Shown here: positions 52,796 through 62,249 of the stretch, in pieces
Layout of the letters: every line of letters starts with the position of its first letter
Position numbering within the stretch: the first letter of the stretch is position 1
Source: Allosediminivita pacifica
GTDB lineage: Bacteria; Pseudomonadota; Alphaproteobacteria; Rhodobacterales; Rhodobacteraceae
Assembly (NCBI RefSeq): GCF_003054175.1
Contig: NZ_QBKN01000020.1
Span: forward strand, 1 to 64,000
DNA: 64,000 nt
Reading direction: 5' to 3'
Translations under genes and position numbers: made by a program
The notes under the pieces: generated by a model
Seen by the model: only the letters and a program-made list of their open reading frames with translations
Database searches by the model: none
What the model was told of the DNA's origin: nothing

Positions 52796-53083
52796 ATGAC
52801 AGAGGCAAAGTTCATCGCACGCGTGACGGACAGGCCGCTGCGGGCGGAGGGGATCTGCTTCACGATCCGGTCCGACGGCGGGATGACGGGCGAGATCGAC
52901 GGTGTACCGCTGGCCGGGCAATGGATCTGGCGCGACGCGCTTTTCTTCCACTGGGCCGCGCTTGGCGGCGAGGAGCTCGGGAGCGACTGCGAGTTGATCG
53001 AGGTTAGGGGCAACCGGATGCGCTACATTCGCGAGGAGGGCCGCGGCGCGGCCTCGGTTGTCGAAATCTGCGAGCCGGACTGA
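52796..53083 (+). CDS. Small conserved-type protein of unknown function
   Basis: 95 residues. Beta-rich pattern RPLRAEGICFTIRSDGGMTGEIDGVPLAGQWIWRDALFFHWAALGG, then GSDCELIEVRGNRMRYIREEG. It resembles a group of small Rhodobacterales proteins sometimes mislabelled dihydrodipicolinate reductase; it has no nucleotide-binding fold. ATG at 52766 is an alternative. Repeat unit C lies about 190 bp upstream. Confidence 0.7.
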   Translation: MTEAKFIARVTDRPLRAEGICFTIRSDGGMTGEIDGVPLAGQWIWRDALFFHWAALGGEELGSDCELIEVRGNRMRYIREEGRGAASVVEICEPD

Positions 53084-53210
53084 CCGGGTTCGGGCGCTTT
53101 CCCCGGCAAGCGCCGCAGACAGCATTCCCCGACGTTGTGCGGACAGGATGCGCCCTGTATCCCGGTAGCGAGGGGGGCGTCGCGCGCCACGTGGGGAGAT
53201 TCCGGAAGAG

Positions 53211-54277
53211 ATGAAAACGATCCTGAAAGACCGCCGTGCGGCCCGGGCACTGGCCTTTGCCGCCGCGCTGCTGGCGCCCCTGCCGCTGTTTGCGGCCGAG
53301 CATGCGGCCGGTGTCCGGACGATGACGGTGATGTCCGGCGAACGCGGCACGGGCCTGGAAGTCACGGTCTGGTATCCAGCCACCGACGCCGGGACACCCG
53401 TCACGCTGGGCGAAAACATCTTTTTCGAAGGCACCCCGGCCCGCGCCGACGCGCCGGTGGCCGAGGGCCGTTTCCCGCTGATCCTGCTGTCGCACGGCGC
53501 GGGTCTGGCCGGACGCGCCGATGCCATGAGCTGGATCGGGGCGCCGCTGGCCGAGGCCGGCTTTGTCGTGGCGGCGCCGACGCATCCCTTCAACACCGGG
53601 CCCGAGAGATCGGCAGAAGAGACCATGAAGCTCTGGCTGCGGCCCGCGGACCTGTCGGCAACGCTCGACGCGGTGTCGTCCGATGATCAGCTCTCGGAGC
53701 ACCTGACCCCCTACGGCACGGGCGTGCTGGGCCTGTCGATGGGCGGCAACTCGGCGCTGCTGCTGGCGGGCGCGCAGCTCGATCCGGCGCTCTGGGCGGG
53801 CTATTGCGACACCATGGAGCTCAACCCGTCGCTTTGCGGCTGGGTGCGGATGAGCGGCGTCGACCTGCATGCCATGGACAGCGCCCGGTGGGCCGGGACC
53901 GCGGCGACGCGCGGGTGCGCTTTGCGATGGCGATCGACCCCGCGATGTCCGACGTGATCGCGCCCGACAGCCTGATCGGCATCGACATCCCCGTGGAGCT
54001 GGTGAACCTCGGGCCCGAAGACGAGCTTCCGGCGACGGTGCGCGCCGACCGGATCGCCGAGGCGCTGCCCGAGGCCAGGTACAGGGTAGTGACGGACGCC
54101 AGCCACGATTCCATGTTCGGCCTGTGCAAGCCGGGGGCCGCGGAAATCGCGCTGGAAGAGGGCATCGAGGATCCGATCTGCGGCGACGGCGGCAGTGCAC
54201 GGTCGAGGGCCGAGATCCACGCGGAACTGGTGGGACTGGTCACCGAGGCTTTCCGCGCGGCGCTGCGGCGCGAATGA
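53211..54277 (+). pseudogene. Alpha/beta hydrolase (dienelactone/PAF-acetylhydrolase-like), frameshifted
   Basis: The first frame (53211-53957) has a signal peptide (ALAFAAALLAPLPLFAAE), LLSHGAGLAGRAD and the nucleophile GLSMGGNS. After about codon 230 it becomes out-of-frame noise (ATRGCALRWRSTPRCPT). The true continuation is in the -1 frame from near 53900: RVRFAMAIDPAMSDVIAPDSL, then the catalytic His in DASHDSMFG, to the stop at 54277. One lost base around 53890-53915 would explain it. A real pseudogene or a sequencing error. Confidence 0.8.
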
Positions 54278-54284
54278 GCGCGGC

Positions 54285-55484
54285 TCAGGCTCCGAAGTGC
54301 CCGCGCCAGGTTTCGGCGCGGGCGTGGTCGCGCGCCTCGTAGGCCGCGATGATCTCGGGAAGATCGCCGGGGTCCGGGCCGTTGCCCTGCTCGGCAAGGG
54401 CGGTCAGGCGCATGGTGTACCAGGCGGTCACGCCGCCCTCGGGCGGGTCGCGGAAGCGTGGAAAGGCGGGCGCGCGGTCCCTGCCCGCCTGCCAGCGCCG
54501 CGGCAGATCGGGCAAGAGGGCCAGTGCACGGGCAAGGCCGATCATGTCGGTCGCCCCGGCGGCGCGGGCGGCTTCGGCCTGCTCGGCCGTCTTGAAGCCG
54601 CCGGTGACCATCAGAGGCTTGCTCGTCCGGCCCCGCGCCAGCGCGGCGAAGTCGGTGAAATAGGGCCCGCGCCCGCCCCCGTCCGAGGCGGCCGGCGCCC
54701 CGGGGAAATAAGTGCCGCCGCTGATGTCGATGAGATCTACGGCGGTGGCGTCGAGGGCGGCGACTACGTCGAGCGCCTCGGGGCGGGTGAGACCGCCTTG
54801 GAGCTGATCGGTGGCGTTGAGCTTGATGCCGACGGCAAAGCCCGGCCCGGCCTCGGACGTGACGGCCTCGATCACCTCGAAGAGAAGACGACGGCGGGCT
54901 TCGGGCGATCCGCCGTAGCCGTCGGTGCGGCGGTTGAAGAGTGGCGAGAGGAACTGGCTGAGCAGGAAGCCGTGGGCGGCGTGGACCTGCACGCCGCCGA
55001 ATCCCGCCCGGCGGGCGAGGCGCGTGGTGCGGGCGAATTCCTCCGGCAGGGCGGCGATTTCGTCCAGGGTCAGTTCGGCGCATGTCAGGCCGGGAAGATC
55101 GAGCGCGCTGGGCCCCTTCGGCCTGCTGATCGGCGGGAAGGCCAGGGCGCCCGCGTGTCCGAGTTGCAGCCAGAGCTGCGCGCCGTCCGCCTGCCCCGCC
55201 TCGGCGAGCGCTTCGAAGCGGGTGAGGTTGCTCTGGTCGTTCAGGACAAGGTTGCCGGGCTTTTCGGGGGCGTCGTGGCGGCCCTGCACCTCTCCGATGA
55301 TCGAGAGCGCCACGCCGCCCTGCGCCCAGCGCCGGTAGAGCGCAATCTGTTCGGGCGTGGGGTGCCCGGTGCCGTCACCAAGCGAATCCGACATGGCCGA
55401 TTTGGCGAGGCGGTTCTTCAGCGTGACGCCGCAGGGCAGTTGCAGCGGCGCGAAAAGCGCGTCGGTTCCTGTCGGGTCTTGCAT
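54285..55484 (-). CDS. NADH:flavin oxidoreductase / Old Yellow Enzyme family
   Basis: 399 residues. FMN-barrel segments LKNRLAKSAMSD, LWLQLGHAG, QVHAAHGFLLSQFLSPLFNRRTDGYGGS and LMVTGGFKT are present. Reduces an activated C=C bond; substrate unknown. The family's second domain is absent, so it is the short OYE type. Confidence 0.88.
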   Translation of the reverse strand: MQDPTGTDALFAPLQLPCGVTLKNRLAKSAMSDSLGDGTGHPTPEQIALYRRWAQGGVALSIIGEVQGRHDAPEKPGNLVLNDQSNLTRFEALAEAGQADGAQLWLQLGHAGALAFPPISRPKGPSALDLPGLTCAELTLDEIAALPEEFARTTRLARRAGFGGVQVHAAHGFLLSQFLSPLFNRRTDGYGGSPEARRRLLFEVIEAVTSEAGPGFAVGIKLNATDQLQGGLTRPEALDVVAALDATAVDLIDISGGTYFPGAPAASDGGGRGPYFTDFAALARGRTSKPLMVTGGFKTAEQAEAARAAGATDMIGLARALALLPDLPRRWQAGRDRAPAFPRFRDPPEGGVTAWYTMRLTALAEQGNGPDPGDLPEIIAAYEARDHARAETWRGHFGA

Positions 55485-55561
55485 GCGTGTTGCCTTTGCA
55501 CGGGGTTGGGGGCAGGCTGCCCGTGCGGCGCCGTTCCTGTCAAACCCGGGCGGCGCCGGGA

Positions 55562-56311
55562 TCAGCCGGGAAGGGTCAGGATGATCGGGCGGCGATCTGT
55601 TGCCACGACGGTGTGCTCGTACTGGACCACTGGCGCGGCGGGTTCGCTGTAGAGCGTCCATTCGTCGTCGCGTGTCGCGGCCCAGAGGCCGCCGCGCGAC
55701 AGGAAGGGTTCGACCGTCAGCACGAGGCCGCGGTTGATGCGGCGGCGCTCGTCGTGGGTGGGCCAGGTGGGCACCTCGCCCGGCTCTTCGTGCAGGGCGC
55801 GGCCGACGCCGTGGCTGGCGAGGTTGCGGATCAGCGTGTAGCCGCGGTCCGAGGCGAAGCGGCCGACGGCCCTGCCGATGCCCGCCAGCGGCTTGTCGGC
55901 GCCGACCTGGGCGATTCCGATCTGCATGGCGCGGCGCCCGTCGCGGCAGAGCCGGTCGAGCGAGCGCTGCACCGGCGGGACGCGGAAGGTGGCGCCGGTG
56001 TCGGCGAAATAATCGTCCCTGGAGGCGGAGACGTCGATGTTGACGAGATCGCCCGCCGCGATGGTGCGGTCGCCGGGGATGCCGTGGGCGATTTCCTCGT
56101 TGACGCTGATGCAGGTGGCGCCGGGGAAGTCGTAGGTGGCTTCGGGAGCGGACTGCGCGCCTTCGCGTTCGAGGAAGGCGCGGCCGATCTCGTCCAGCTC
56201 GCGGGTGGTCATGCCGGGCTCGAGCGCGCGGGCCATGGCCTGCATGGTGTTGGCGACGATGCGGCCGATCAGCTTGAGACCGTCGAGTTCGTCTTCCTGG
56301 GTGATGGTCAT
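55562..56311 (-). CDS. map: Type I methionine aminopeptidase
   Basis: 249 residues from MTITQED. Metal ligands in VNIDVSASRDDYFADTGATF (two Asp), LASHGVGRALHEEP (His) and VLTVEPFLS (Glu), plus a terminal Glu in QYEHTVV. It removes N-terminal Met from new proteins. Divergence from the housekeeping form cannot be judged here. Confidence 0.93.
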   Translation of the reverse strand: MTITQEDELDGLKLIGRIVANTMQAMARALEPGMTTRELDEIGRAFLEREGAQSAPEATYDFPGATCISVNEEIAHGIPGDRTIAAGDLVNIDVSASRDDYFADTGATFRVPPVQRSLDRLCRDGRRAMQIGIAQVGADKPLAGIGRAVGRFASDRGYTLIRNLASHGVGRALHEEPGEVPTWPTHDERRRINRGLVLTVEPFLSRGGLWAATRDDEWTLYSEPAAPVVQYEHTVVATDRRPIILTLPG

Positions 56312-56462
56312 GGCCTGCCTTCCTGTCCTCGCCGCCCGTTTTGCCATTGCGGGCGCGGCATGTCCCGAGGTTTTCACGGGGATGTGCTGTCACGAGACGG
56401 TGCAACGAGGAAGGGCCGCCCCGGCGGGCGGCCCTTCGTGTGTCATGCGTTCGGTGGACGGC

Positions 56463-58541
56463 TCAGCCGCCGGCGATCAGGCCCATGGCTTCGAGCTTGA
56501 GGATCACCTGGTGGGCGCAGTTGTCCACGTCCTGGCCTTCGGTGTCCACGCGCAGCTCGGGGTTCTCGGGCTCGTCGTAGGGGTCGGAGATGCCGGTGAA
56601 CTCCTTGATCTTGCCTTCGCGGGCGAGCTTGTAGAGACCCTTGCGGTCACGCTTTTCGCATTCCTCGAGGCTGGTCGCCACGTGGACCTCGACGAAGGCG
56701 CCGTACTGCTCGATGCCTTCGCGGACCTTGCGGCGGGTGGCCGCGTAGGGGGCAATGGGCGCGCAGATGGCGATGCCGCCGTTCTTGGTGATCTCGGAGG
56801 CGACGTAGCCGATCCGCTGGATGTTGAGGTCGCGGTGCTCCTTGGAGAAGCCCAGCTCGGAGCTGAGGTTCTTGCGGACGATGTCACCGTCGAGCAGCGT
56901 CACCGGGCGGCCGCCCATTTCCATGAGCTTGGTCATGACGGCGTTGGCGATGGTCGACTTGCCCGAGCCGGAGAGGCCGGTGAAGAAGACCGTGAAGCCC
57001 TGCTTGGAGCGCGGCGGCTTGGTGCGGCGCAGTTCCTTGACGACCTCGGGGAAGGAGAACCAGTCGGGGATCTCGAGGCCTTCCTGAAGACGGCGACGCA
57101 GCTCGGTGCCCGAGATGTTGAGGATGGTGACCTTGTCCTTGTCCTCAATCTCATCGTTGGGCTCGTACTGGGCGCGTTCCTGCACGTAGACCATGTGTTT
57201 GAACGGCACCATCTCGATGCCCATCTCGTCCTTGAACTTCGTGAAGAGGTCCTGGGCGTCGTAGGGACCGTAGAAGTCCTCGCCCTGGCTGTTCTTGCCC
57301 GGGCCGGCGTGGTCGCGGCCGACGATGAAGTGGGTGCAGCCGTGGTTGCGGCGGATGAGCCCATGCCAGACGGCCTCGCGCGGGCCGGCCATGCGCATGG
57401 CAAGCGGCAGCAGCGACATGGTGGTGGTCGACGACGGGTACTTGTCGAGCACGGCCTCATAGCAGCGCACGCGGGTGAAGTGGTCGACGTCGCCCGGCTT
57501 GGTCATACCCACGACGGGGTGGATGAGCAGGTTGGCCTGGCTTTCCTTGGCGGCGCGGAAGGTGAGTTCCTGGTGCGCGCGGTGCAGCGGGTTGCGGGTC
57601 TGGAAGGCCACGACCTTGCGCCAGCCCATCTTGCGGAAGAAGGCGCGCATCTCGTTGGGCGTGTCGCGGCGGGCGCGGAAGTCGTAGTGCACCGGCTGCT
57701 GGATGCCGGTGACGGGGCCACCGAGGTACACCTTGCCCGCGGTGTGGTGCAGGTAGTGCACGGCGGGGTGGGCCTCGTCGTCGGCGCCGAAGACCATCTC
57801 GGCCTCGCGCGACTTGTCGGGGGTCCACATGTCGGTGACGGTCATGGTGCCGAGAATCACGCCTTCCTGGTCACGCAGGGCGATGTCCTGGCCGAGCTCG
57901 ATGGAGTCGGCGAACTTCTCGGTCACGTCGAGCGTGATGGGCATCGGCCAGAGCGTGCCATCGGCAAGGCGCATGTCCTTGACCACGCTGTCGTAATCTT
58001 CCTGGCCGAGGAAGCCCTTGAGCGGGTAGAAGCCGCCGTTCATGAGCAGTTCGAGGTCGCAGATCTGGCGAGGGGTCAGGTCGTGGCTGACCAGCTCGCC
58101 GGCCTCCACCTTCAGCTTCTGTGCGCTGTCGTAGCTGACGTAGAGCTCCGGTATTGGGGCTAGGTTGGAATGCATGAGATTGCTCCTGTACTTCAAAGGC
58201 ACGAGATCTGCGGCCGAGCCGGTGAGTTCGGCATGAAGGGCTGCGTATTCCGCGAATTTCCGGGTGAGAAAGGTCTGGACCAGGCGGTCCTTGAGCGCCG
58301 TCCCCTCGGGGGTGAGCGCATAGGCGAACCGCTGGCGGCGGTCCGGTCCCGGACGGTCGCTGACGGTGATCAGGCCGGCATCGCTCGCGGCCCTGAGGTG
58401 TGAATTGAGCCGGCCCAGCGAGATGCCGAGAGCCTCGGCGGTGGCGCGCTGCGACGCCCCGGGCATCCTTTCCAGCTGACGAAGCAGGCGGAAAAGGAGG
58501 TCATTTTCTGGCAACGATGTCGTTTCGGACGGCGCAGACAT
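56463..58541 (-). CDS. MarR-type regulator fused to ATP sulfurylase / APS kinase
   Basis: 692 residues in one open frame. Residues 1-120 are a MarR-type winged helix of the EPS-associated kind (ERMPGASQRATAEALGISLGRLNSHL, RFAYALTPEGTALKDRLVQTFL). From Met123 (58175) it is a full 570-residue Sat/CysC: PIPELYVSYDSAQKLKVEAG, ATP-sulfurylase NPLHRAHQELT, APS-kinase P-loop GLSGSGKST near 525. An AGGAG lies 7 nt before Met123, so Sat/CysC may also be made alone. It makes APS then PAPS from sulfate. Confidence 0.9.
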   Translation of the reverse strand: MSAPSETTSLPENDLLFRLLRQLERMPGASQRATAEALGISLGRLNSHLRAASDAGLITVSDRPGPDRRQRFAYALTPEGTALKDRLVQTFLTRKFAEYAALHAELTGSAADLVPLKYRSNLMHSNLAPIPELYVSYDSAQKLKVEAGELVSHDLTPRQICDLELLMNGGFYPLKGFLGQEDYDSVVKDMRLADGTLWPMPITLDVTEKFADSIELGQDIALRDQEGVILGTMTVTDMWTPDKSREAEMVFGADDEAHPAVHYLHHTAGKVYLGGPVTGIQQPVHYDFRARRDTPNEMRAFFRKMGWRKVVAFQTRNPLHRAHQELTFRAAKESQANLLIHPVVGMTKPGDVDHFTRVRCYEAVLDKYPSSTTTMSLLPLAMRMAGPREAVWHGLIRRNHGCTHFIVGRDHAGPGKNSQGEDFYGPYDAQDLFTKFKDEMGIEMVPFKHMVYVQERAQYEPNDEIEDKDKVTILNISGTELRRRLQEGLEIPDWFSFPEVVKELRRTKPPRSKQGFTVFFTGLSGSGKSTIANAVMTKLMEMGGRPVTLLDGDIVRKNLSSELGFSKEHRDLNIQRIGYVASEITKNGGIAICAPIAPYAATRRKVREGIEQYGAFVEVHVATSLEECEKRDRKGLYKLAREGKIKEFTGISDPYDEPENPELRVDTEGQDVDNCAHQVILKLEAMGLIAGG

Positions 58542-58559
58542 GACGGCGACTCAATGTGT

Positions 58560-58573
58560 GTTCACGACTGAAC
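58560..58573. promoter_or_regulatory. Palindrome upstream of the MarR-Sat-CysC gene
   Basis: GTTCA-CGAC-TGAAC, 19 bp before the start. Placement fits a binding site for the encoded MarR-type domain. Confidence 0.5.
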
Positions 58574-58794
58574 GCTTGTCACTGTTTGCAGGTGCAGAAA
58601 AGTGGAAATCCGGGAGAATGGCAAATTTCCCGGCCTCAGCCGGGCTCATCGGCACAACCATGCCGGTTTTGACGCCACCATCGTGGCGGAGATCACGGAG
58701 GCCGGGAGGTGCACCGGTTCCGGGAGCTCCCGGACCGGATTGCGAAGAAGACGGGAGAGGATTGAGACTTGGAGCCTTGCGAAGGGCACAAACG

Positions 58795-58821
58795 AAAACC
58801 CCCGCATCGGGGATGCGGGGG
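58795..58821 (-). terminator. Rho-independent terminator of trxB
   Basis: On the minus strand CCCCCGCATC / GATGCGGGGG (10-bp stem, 3-nt loop) followed by TTTT. Confidence 0.85.
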
Positions 58822-58847
58822 CTTCTTCGTTCCGGCACGTGGGGGCC

Positions 58848-59852
58848 TTACTCGGCCGCCGGGTTCTCGGCACCATAGCCGAGGGGCTCGGTCTCGACCT
58901 TGCCCTCGTCGAGACCGACCTCGGCGAGGTAGCGTTCGGCTTCGAGCGCGGCCATGCAGCCCATGCCGGCCGAGGTAACGGCCTGACGATACTTGTGGTC
59001 GGTCAGGTCACCCGCGGCAAAGACACCGGGGATCGAGGTTTCGGTGCTATCGGGCTTGGTCACAACGTAGCCGCCCATGTGGGTCTCGAGCTGGTCCTTG
59101 ACCAGTTCGCTGGCCGGCGCGTGGCCGATGGCGACGAAGACGCCCGCGCAGGAGAGCTCGGTGATCTCGCCCGTTTCCACGTGGCGGACCTTCACGCCGG
59201 TGACGCCCTTGGGATCGTCCTCGCCCACGACTTCCTCGAGCTGGTGGTGCCAGAGGGTTTCGATCTTGGGGTGCTTGAACAGGCGGTCCTGCAGGATTTT
59301 CTCGGCCCGCAGCGTGTCGCGGCGGTGGATGAGCGTGACCTTGGAGGCGAAATTCGTGAGGAACAGCGCCTCTTCCACGGCGGTGTTGCCGCCGCCGATC
59401 ACGACGATTTCCTTGCCGCGGTAGAAGAAGCCGTCGCAGGTGGCGCAGGCCGAGACGCCGAAGCCCTTGTAGGCTTCCTCAGTCTCGAGGCCGATCCACT
59501 TTGCGCGGGCGCCGGTCGCGAGGATCACGGAATCCGCGGTGTAGGTCGTGCCGCTGTCGCCGTGGGCCACGAAGGGCCGCTTGTCGAGCTCCAGCTTGGA
59601 GATGATGTCGCCCTCGATCTCGCAGCCCATGGCACGGGCGTGCGCCTCCATGGTGACCATGAGTTCGGGACCTTGAATCTCGATGTGGCCGGGCCAGTTC
59701 TCGACATCCGTGGTGGTGGTGAGCTGGCCGCCGGGCTCGAGGCCCTGGATCAGCAGCGGCTCCAGCATGGCGCGGGCCGCGTAGACACCGGCAGTGTAGC
59801 CGGCCGGGCCGGACCCGATGATGAGGACCCGTGCGTGGCGTGTCTTGGACAT
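58848..59852 (-). CDS. trxB: Thioredoxin reductase
   Basis: 334 residues from [12 protein letters not shown] motif [17 protein letters not shown] near 11-27, redox pair Cys136-A-T-Cys139 (ACATCDGFF), NADPH motif [13 protein letters not shown] and C-terminal [10 protein letters not shown]. It reduces thioredoxin with NADPH. Divergent from an Lrp/AsnC gene that may control it. Confidence 0.95.
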   Translation of the reverse strand: MSKTRHARVLIIGSGPAGYTAGVYAARAMLEPLLIQGLEPGGQLTTTTDVENWPGHIEIQGPELMVTMEAHARAMGCEIEGDIISKLELDKRPFVAHGDSGTTYTADSVILATGARAKWIGLETEEAYKGFGVSACATCDGFFYRGKEIVVIGGGNTAVEEALFLTNFASKVTLIHRRDTLRAEKILQDRLFKHPKIETLWHHQLEEVVGEDDPKGVTGVKVRHVETGEITELSCAGVFVAIGHAPASELVKDQLETHMGGYVVTKPDSTETSIPGVFAAGDLTDHKYRQAVTSAGMGCMAALEAERYLAEVGLDEGKVETEPLGYGAENPAAE

Positions 59853-59960
59853 GGTGCGCCCCCCTTGCATGTGGCGTGTCGGGACCTGCATATAGCCATC
59901 CTTCGGGCGCGGTGCCACCCCGGCGCCCTTCCCCGCGAGCCATACACCTTTCGTTAATAA

Positions 59961-59990
59961 TATTGCGCAGAGTTGAAACATTATTGCGCA
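59961..59990. promoter_or_regulatory. Direct repeats in the trxB / Lrp intergenic region
   Basis: TATTGCGCA at 59961-59969 and again at 59982-59990, 21 bp apart (two helical turns). This spacing suits a multimeric Lrp/AsnC-type regulator binding one face of the DNA. Confidence 0.55.
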
Positions 59991-60039
59991 TTGTCGCGTC
60001 TGTGCTATAACAATCGCGATTTCACCCCAGGGGACCGGA

Positions 60040-60540
60040 ATGTCATCTCACAGGCTCGACCCGATCGACCGCAAGATTCTCGCCGAACTGCAGCAGGACG
60101 GCCGAATGACCAACGTCGAACTTGCCCGCCGCGTGGGCATCAGCGCGCCGCCCTGCCTGCGGCGTGTGCGCACGCTGGAGGAGCAGGGCTACATCCAGGG
60201 CTACCACGCAGAGGTCGATTCACGGGCGCTGGGCTTCGAGGTGCAGGTCTTTGCCAGCGTCGGGCTGCAGAGCCAGGCCGAGGCCGACCTACGCGCCTTC
60301 GAGGACCGCTGCCAGGGATGGCCGCTGGTGCGCGAGTGCCACATGCTCAACGGCGAGGTGGACTTCATCCTCAAGTGCGTGGCGCCGGATCTGTCGACGT
60401 TCCAGAGCTTCCTGACGGGTGAGTTGCTGACCGCGCCCAACGTGGCAAGCGTAAAGACCTCGCTGGTGATCCGGGGCGCCAAGAAGGCGCCGGGCGTACC
60501 CTTCGAGGTTCTGGAAGACAGGCTGAGCCGGAGCGCCTGA
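60040..60540 (+). CDS. Lrp/AsnC-family transcriptional regulator
   Basis: 166 residues. N-terminal helix-turn-helix [45 protein letters not shown]... followed by an RAM ligand-binding domain ([19 protein letters not shown]). Amino-acid-responsive type. Divergent from trxB; the direct repeats upstream are likely its own sites. Confidence 0.92.
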   Translation: MSSHRLDPIDRKILAELQQDGRMTNVELARRVGISAPPCLRRVRTLEEQGYIQGYHAEVDSRALGFEVQVFASVGLQSQAEADLRAFEDRCQGWPLVRECHMLNGEVDFILKCVAPDLSTFQSFLTGELLTAPNVASVKTSLVIRGAKKAPGVPFEVLEDRLSRSA

Positions 60541-60602
60541 CGGCCCGATTGCCCCTGCCGGCGCGCTGCTTATACTGCGCCCTTCCATAGGCGGAGGGTG
60601 CG

Positions 60603-61091
60603 ATGACGGAAGTGAAGGTCGGCATCATCATGGGCAGCCAATCGGACTGGCCCACGATGAAGGAAGCGGCGAATATCCTCGACGAGCTTGGCGTGCCCTA
60701 CGAGACGCGCATCGTGTCGGCCCACCGTACGCCGGACCGGCTTTGGGACTACGGCAAGAGTGCCGTGGACCGGGGCCTGCAGGTCATCATCGCGGGCGCC
60801 GGTGGCGCGGCGCACCTGCCCGGCATGATGGCGTCCAAGACGCGCTTGCCCGTCGTCGGCGTACCGGTGCAGACGCGGGCGCTGAGCGGTGTCGACAGCC
60901 TTTATTCCATCGTGCAGATGCCGCGTGGCTTTCCGGTGGCGACCATGGCGATCGGCGCGAGCGGCGCGGTCAACGCGGGCCTGATGGCGGCGGGCATCCT
61001 CGCGCTGCAGGACGCGTGCCTGGCCGAGCGGCTCGACAGCTGGCGCGCGGCGCTGGCCGAGTCGATCCCCGAGGCGCCCTCGGACGACTGA
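60603..61091 (+). CDS. purE: N5-carboxyaminoimidazole ribonucleotide mutase
   Basis: 162 residues. [28 protein letters not shown] and [17 protein letters not shown] are the class I PurE motifs; the catalytic His is in AHRTP. It converts N5-CAIR to CAIR in purine synthesis. Followed by purK with a 66-bp gap. Confidence 0.95.
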   Translation: MTEVKVGIIMGSQSDWPTMKEAANILDELGVPYETRIVSAHRTPDRLWDYGKSAVDRGLQVIIAGAGGAAHLPGMMASKTRLPVVGVPVQTRALSGVDSLYSIVQMPRGFPVATMAIGASGAVNAGLMAAGILALQDACLAERLDSWRAALAESIPEAPSDD

Positions 61092-61157
61092 TCCCTTTGC
61101 ATCCGGGGGCCGTTTGCGCTTAGCAAGACGCGGACTCTCGGACGAGCGGAGCGCGGC

Positions 61158-62246
61158 ATGACGGACCCCATTGCCCCCGGTGGCACAATCGGAATTCTCG
61201 GCGGAGGCCAGCTTGGCCGGATGCTCTCGGTCGCGGCGGCGCGACTCGGGCTGAAGACCCATGTCTTCGAGCCCGGCGCCAATCCGCCCGCGGGCGACGT
61301 GGCCCACGCGGTGACTACCGCCGAATACGACGACGCCACCGCGCTGGAGGCCTTTGCGGCTTCGGTCGACGTCATCACCTACGAGTTCGAGAATATCCCC
61401 ACGGCGGCGCTGGACCTGCTGGAACGACACCGCCCGATCCGGCCCGGGCGCGAGGCGCTGAGGGTGAGCCAGGACCGGCTGACGGAAAAAACCTTCCTGT
61501 CGGACCTGGGTCTCGGCGTTGCGCCCTTCGCGGCGGTCGACAGCGCCGAGGACATGGCGCAGGCGATCGAGATGATCGGCGTGCCGTCAATTCTGAAGAC
61601 CCGGCGCTTCGGCTACGACGGCAAGGGGCAGGTCCGGATCGACAGCCGCGAGACCGCGGGATCGGCGCTCGACAGCCTGGCCGGCGCGCCGGCGATTCTT
61701 GAAGGGATGGTGGATTTCACCTCCGAGATCTCGGTCATCGGCGCCCGTTCGTCACGAGGCGACGTGGCGGCCTTCGATCCCGGCATGAACGTGCACGTGG
61801 GCGGCATCCTGCGGACCACCACCGTCCCCGCGCCGATCCCCGACAGCCTGCGCACCGACGCGGTGCTGCTGGCCGGCCGCATCCTCAACGCGCTCGACTA
61901 CGTGGGCGTGATGGGAGTGGAACTTTTCGTGACACCCGCCGGGCTGATCGTAAACGAGATCGCGCCGCGCGTGCACAACTCGGGCCACTGGACGCAGAAC
62001 GGTTGTACAGTGGACCAGTTCGAGCAGCACATCCGCGCCGTGGCAGGCTGGCCGCTGGGAGACGGCAGCCGCTTTGCAGACGTGCAGATGGAAAACCTGA
62101 TCGGCGACGACGTGTCGAAGATCCCCGCGCTGGCCGCCGAACCCGACACTGCGCTGCACCTCTACGGCAAGGCCGAGGCGCGGCCCGGTCGCAAGATGGG
62201 CCACGTGAATCGCGTGCAGCGGGACGAACGCGCCGCCTCCGGCTGA
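61158..62246 (+). CDS. purK: N5-carboxyaminoimidazole ribonucleotide synthase
   Basis: 362 residues, ATP-grasp enzyme. IGILGGGQLGRMLSVAAARLGL at the start, YEFENIPTAALDLLE, KTRRFGYDGKGQ and NEIAPRVHNSGHWT. It carboxylates AIR with ATP and bicarbonate, supplying PurE. Confidence 0.95.
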   Translation: MTDPIAPGGTIGILGGGQLGRMLSVAAARLGLKTHVFEPGANPPAGDVAHAVTTAEYDDATALEAFAASVDVITYEFENIPTAALDLLERHRPIRPGREALRVSQDRLTEKTFLSDLGLGVAPFAAVDSAEDMAQAIEMIGVPSILKTRRFGYDGKGQVRIDSRETAGSALDSLAGAPAILEGMVDFTSEISVIGARSSRGDVAAFDPGMNVHVGGILRTTTVPAPIPDSLRTDAVLLAGRILNALDYVGVMGVELFVTPAGLIVNEIAPRVHNSGHWTQNGCTVDQFEQHIRAVAGWPLGDGSRFADVQMENLIGDDVSKIPALAAEPDTALHLYGKAEARPGRKMGHVNRVQRDERAASG

Positions 62247-62249
62247 ACC

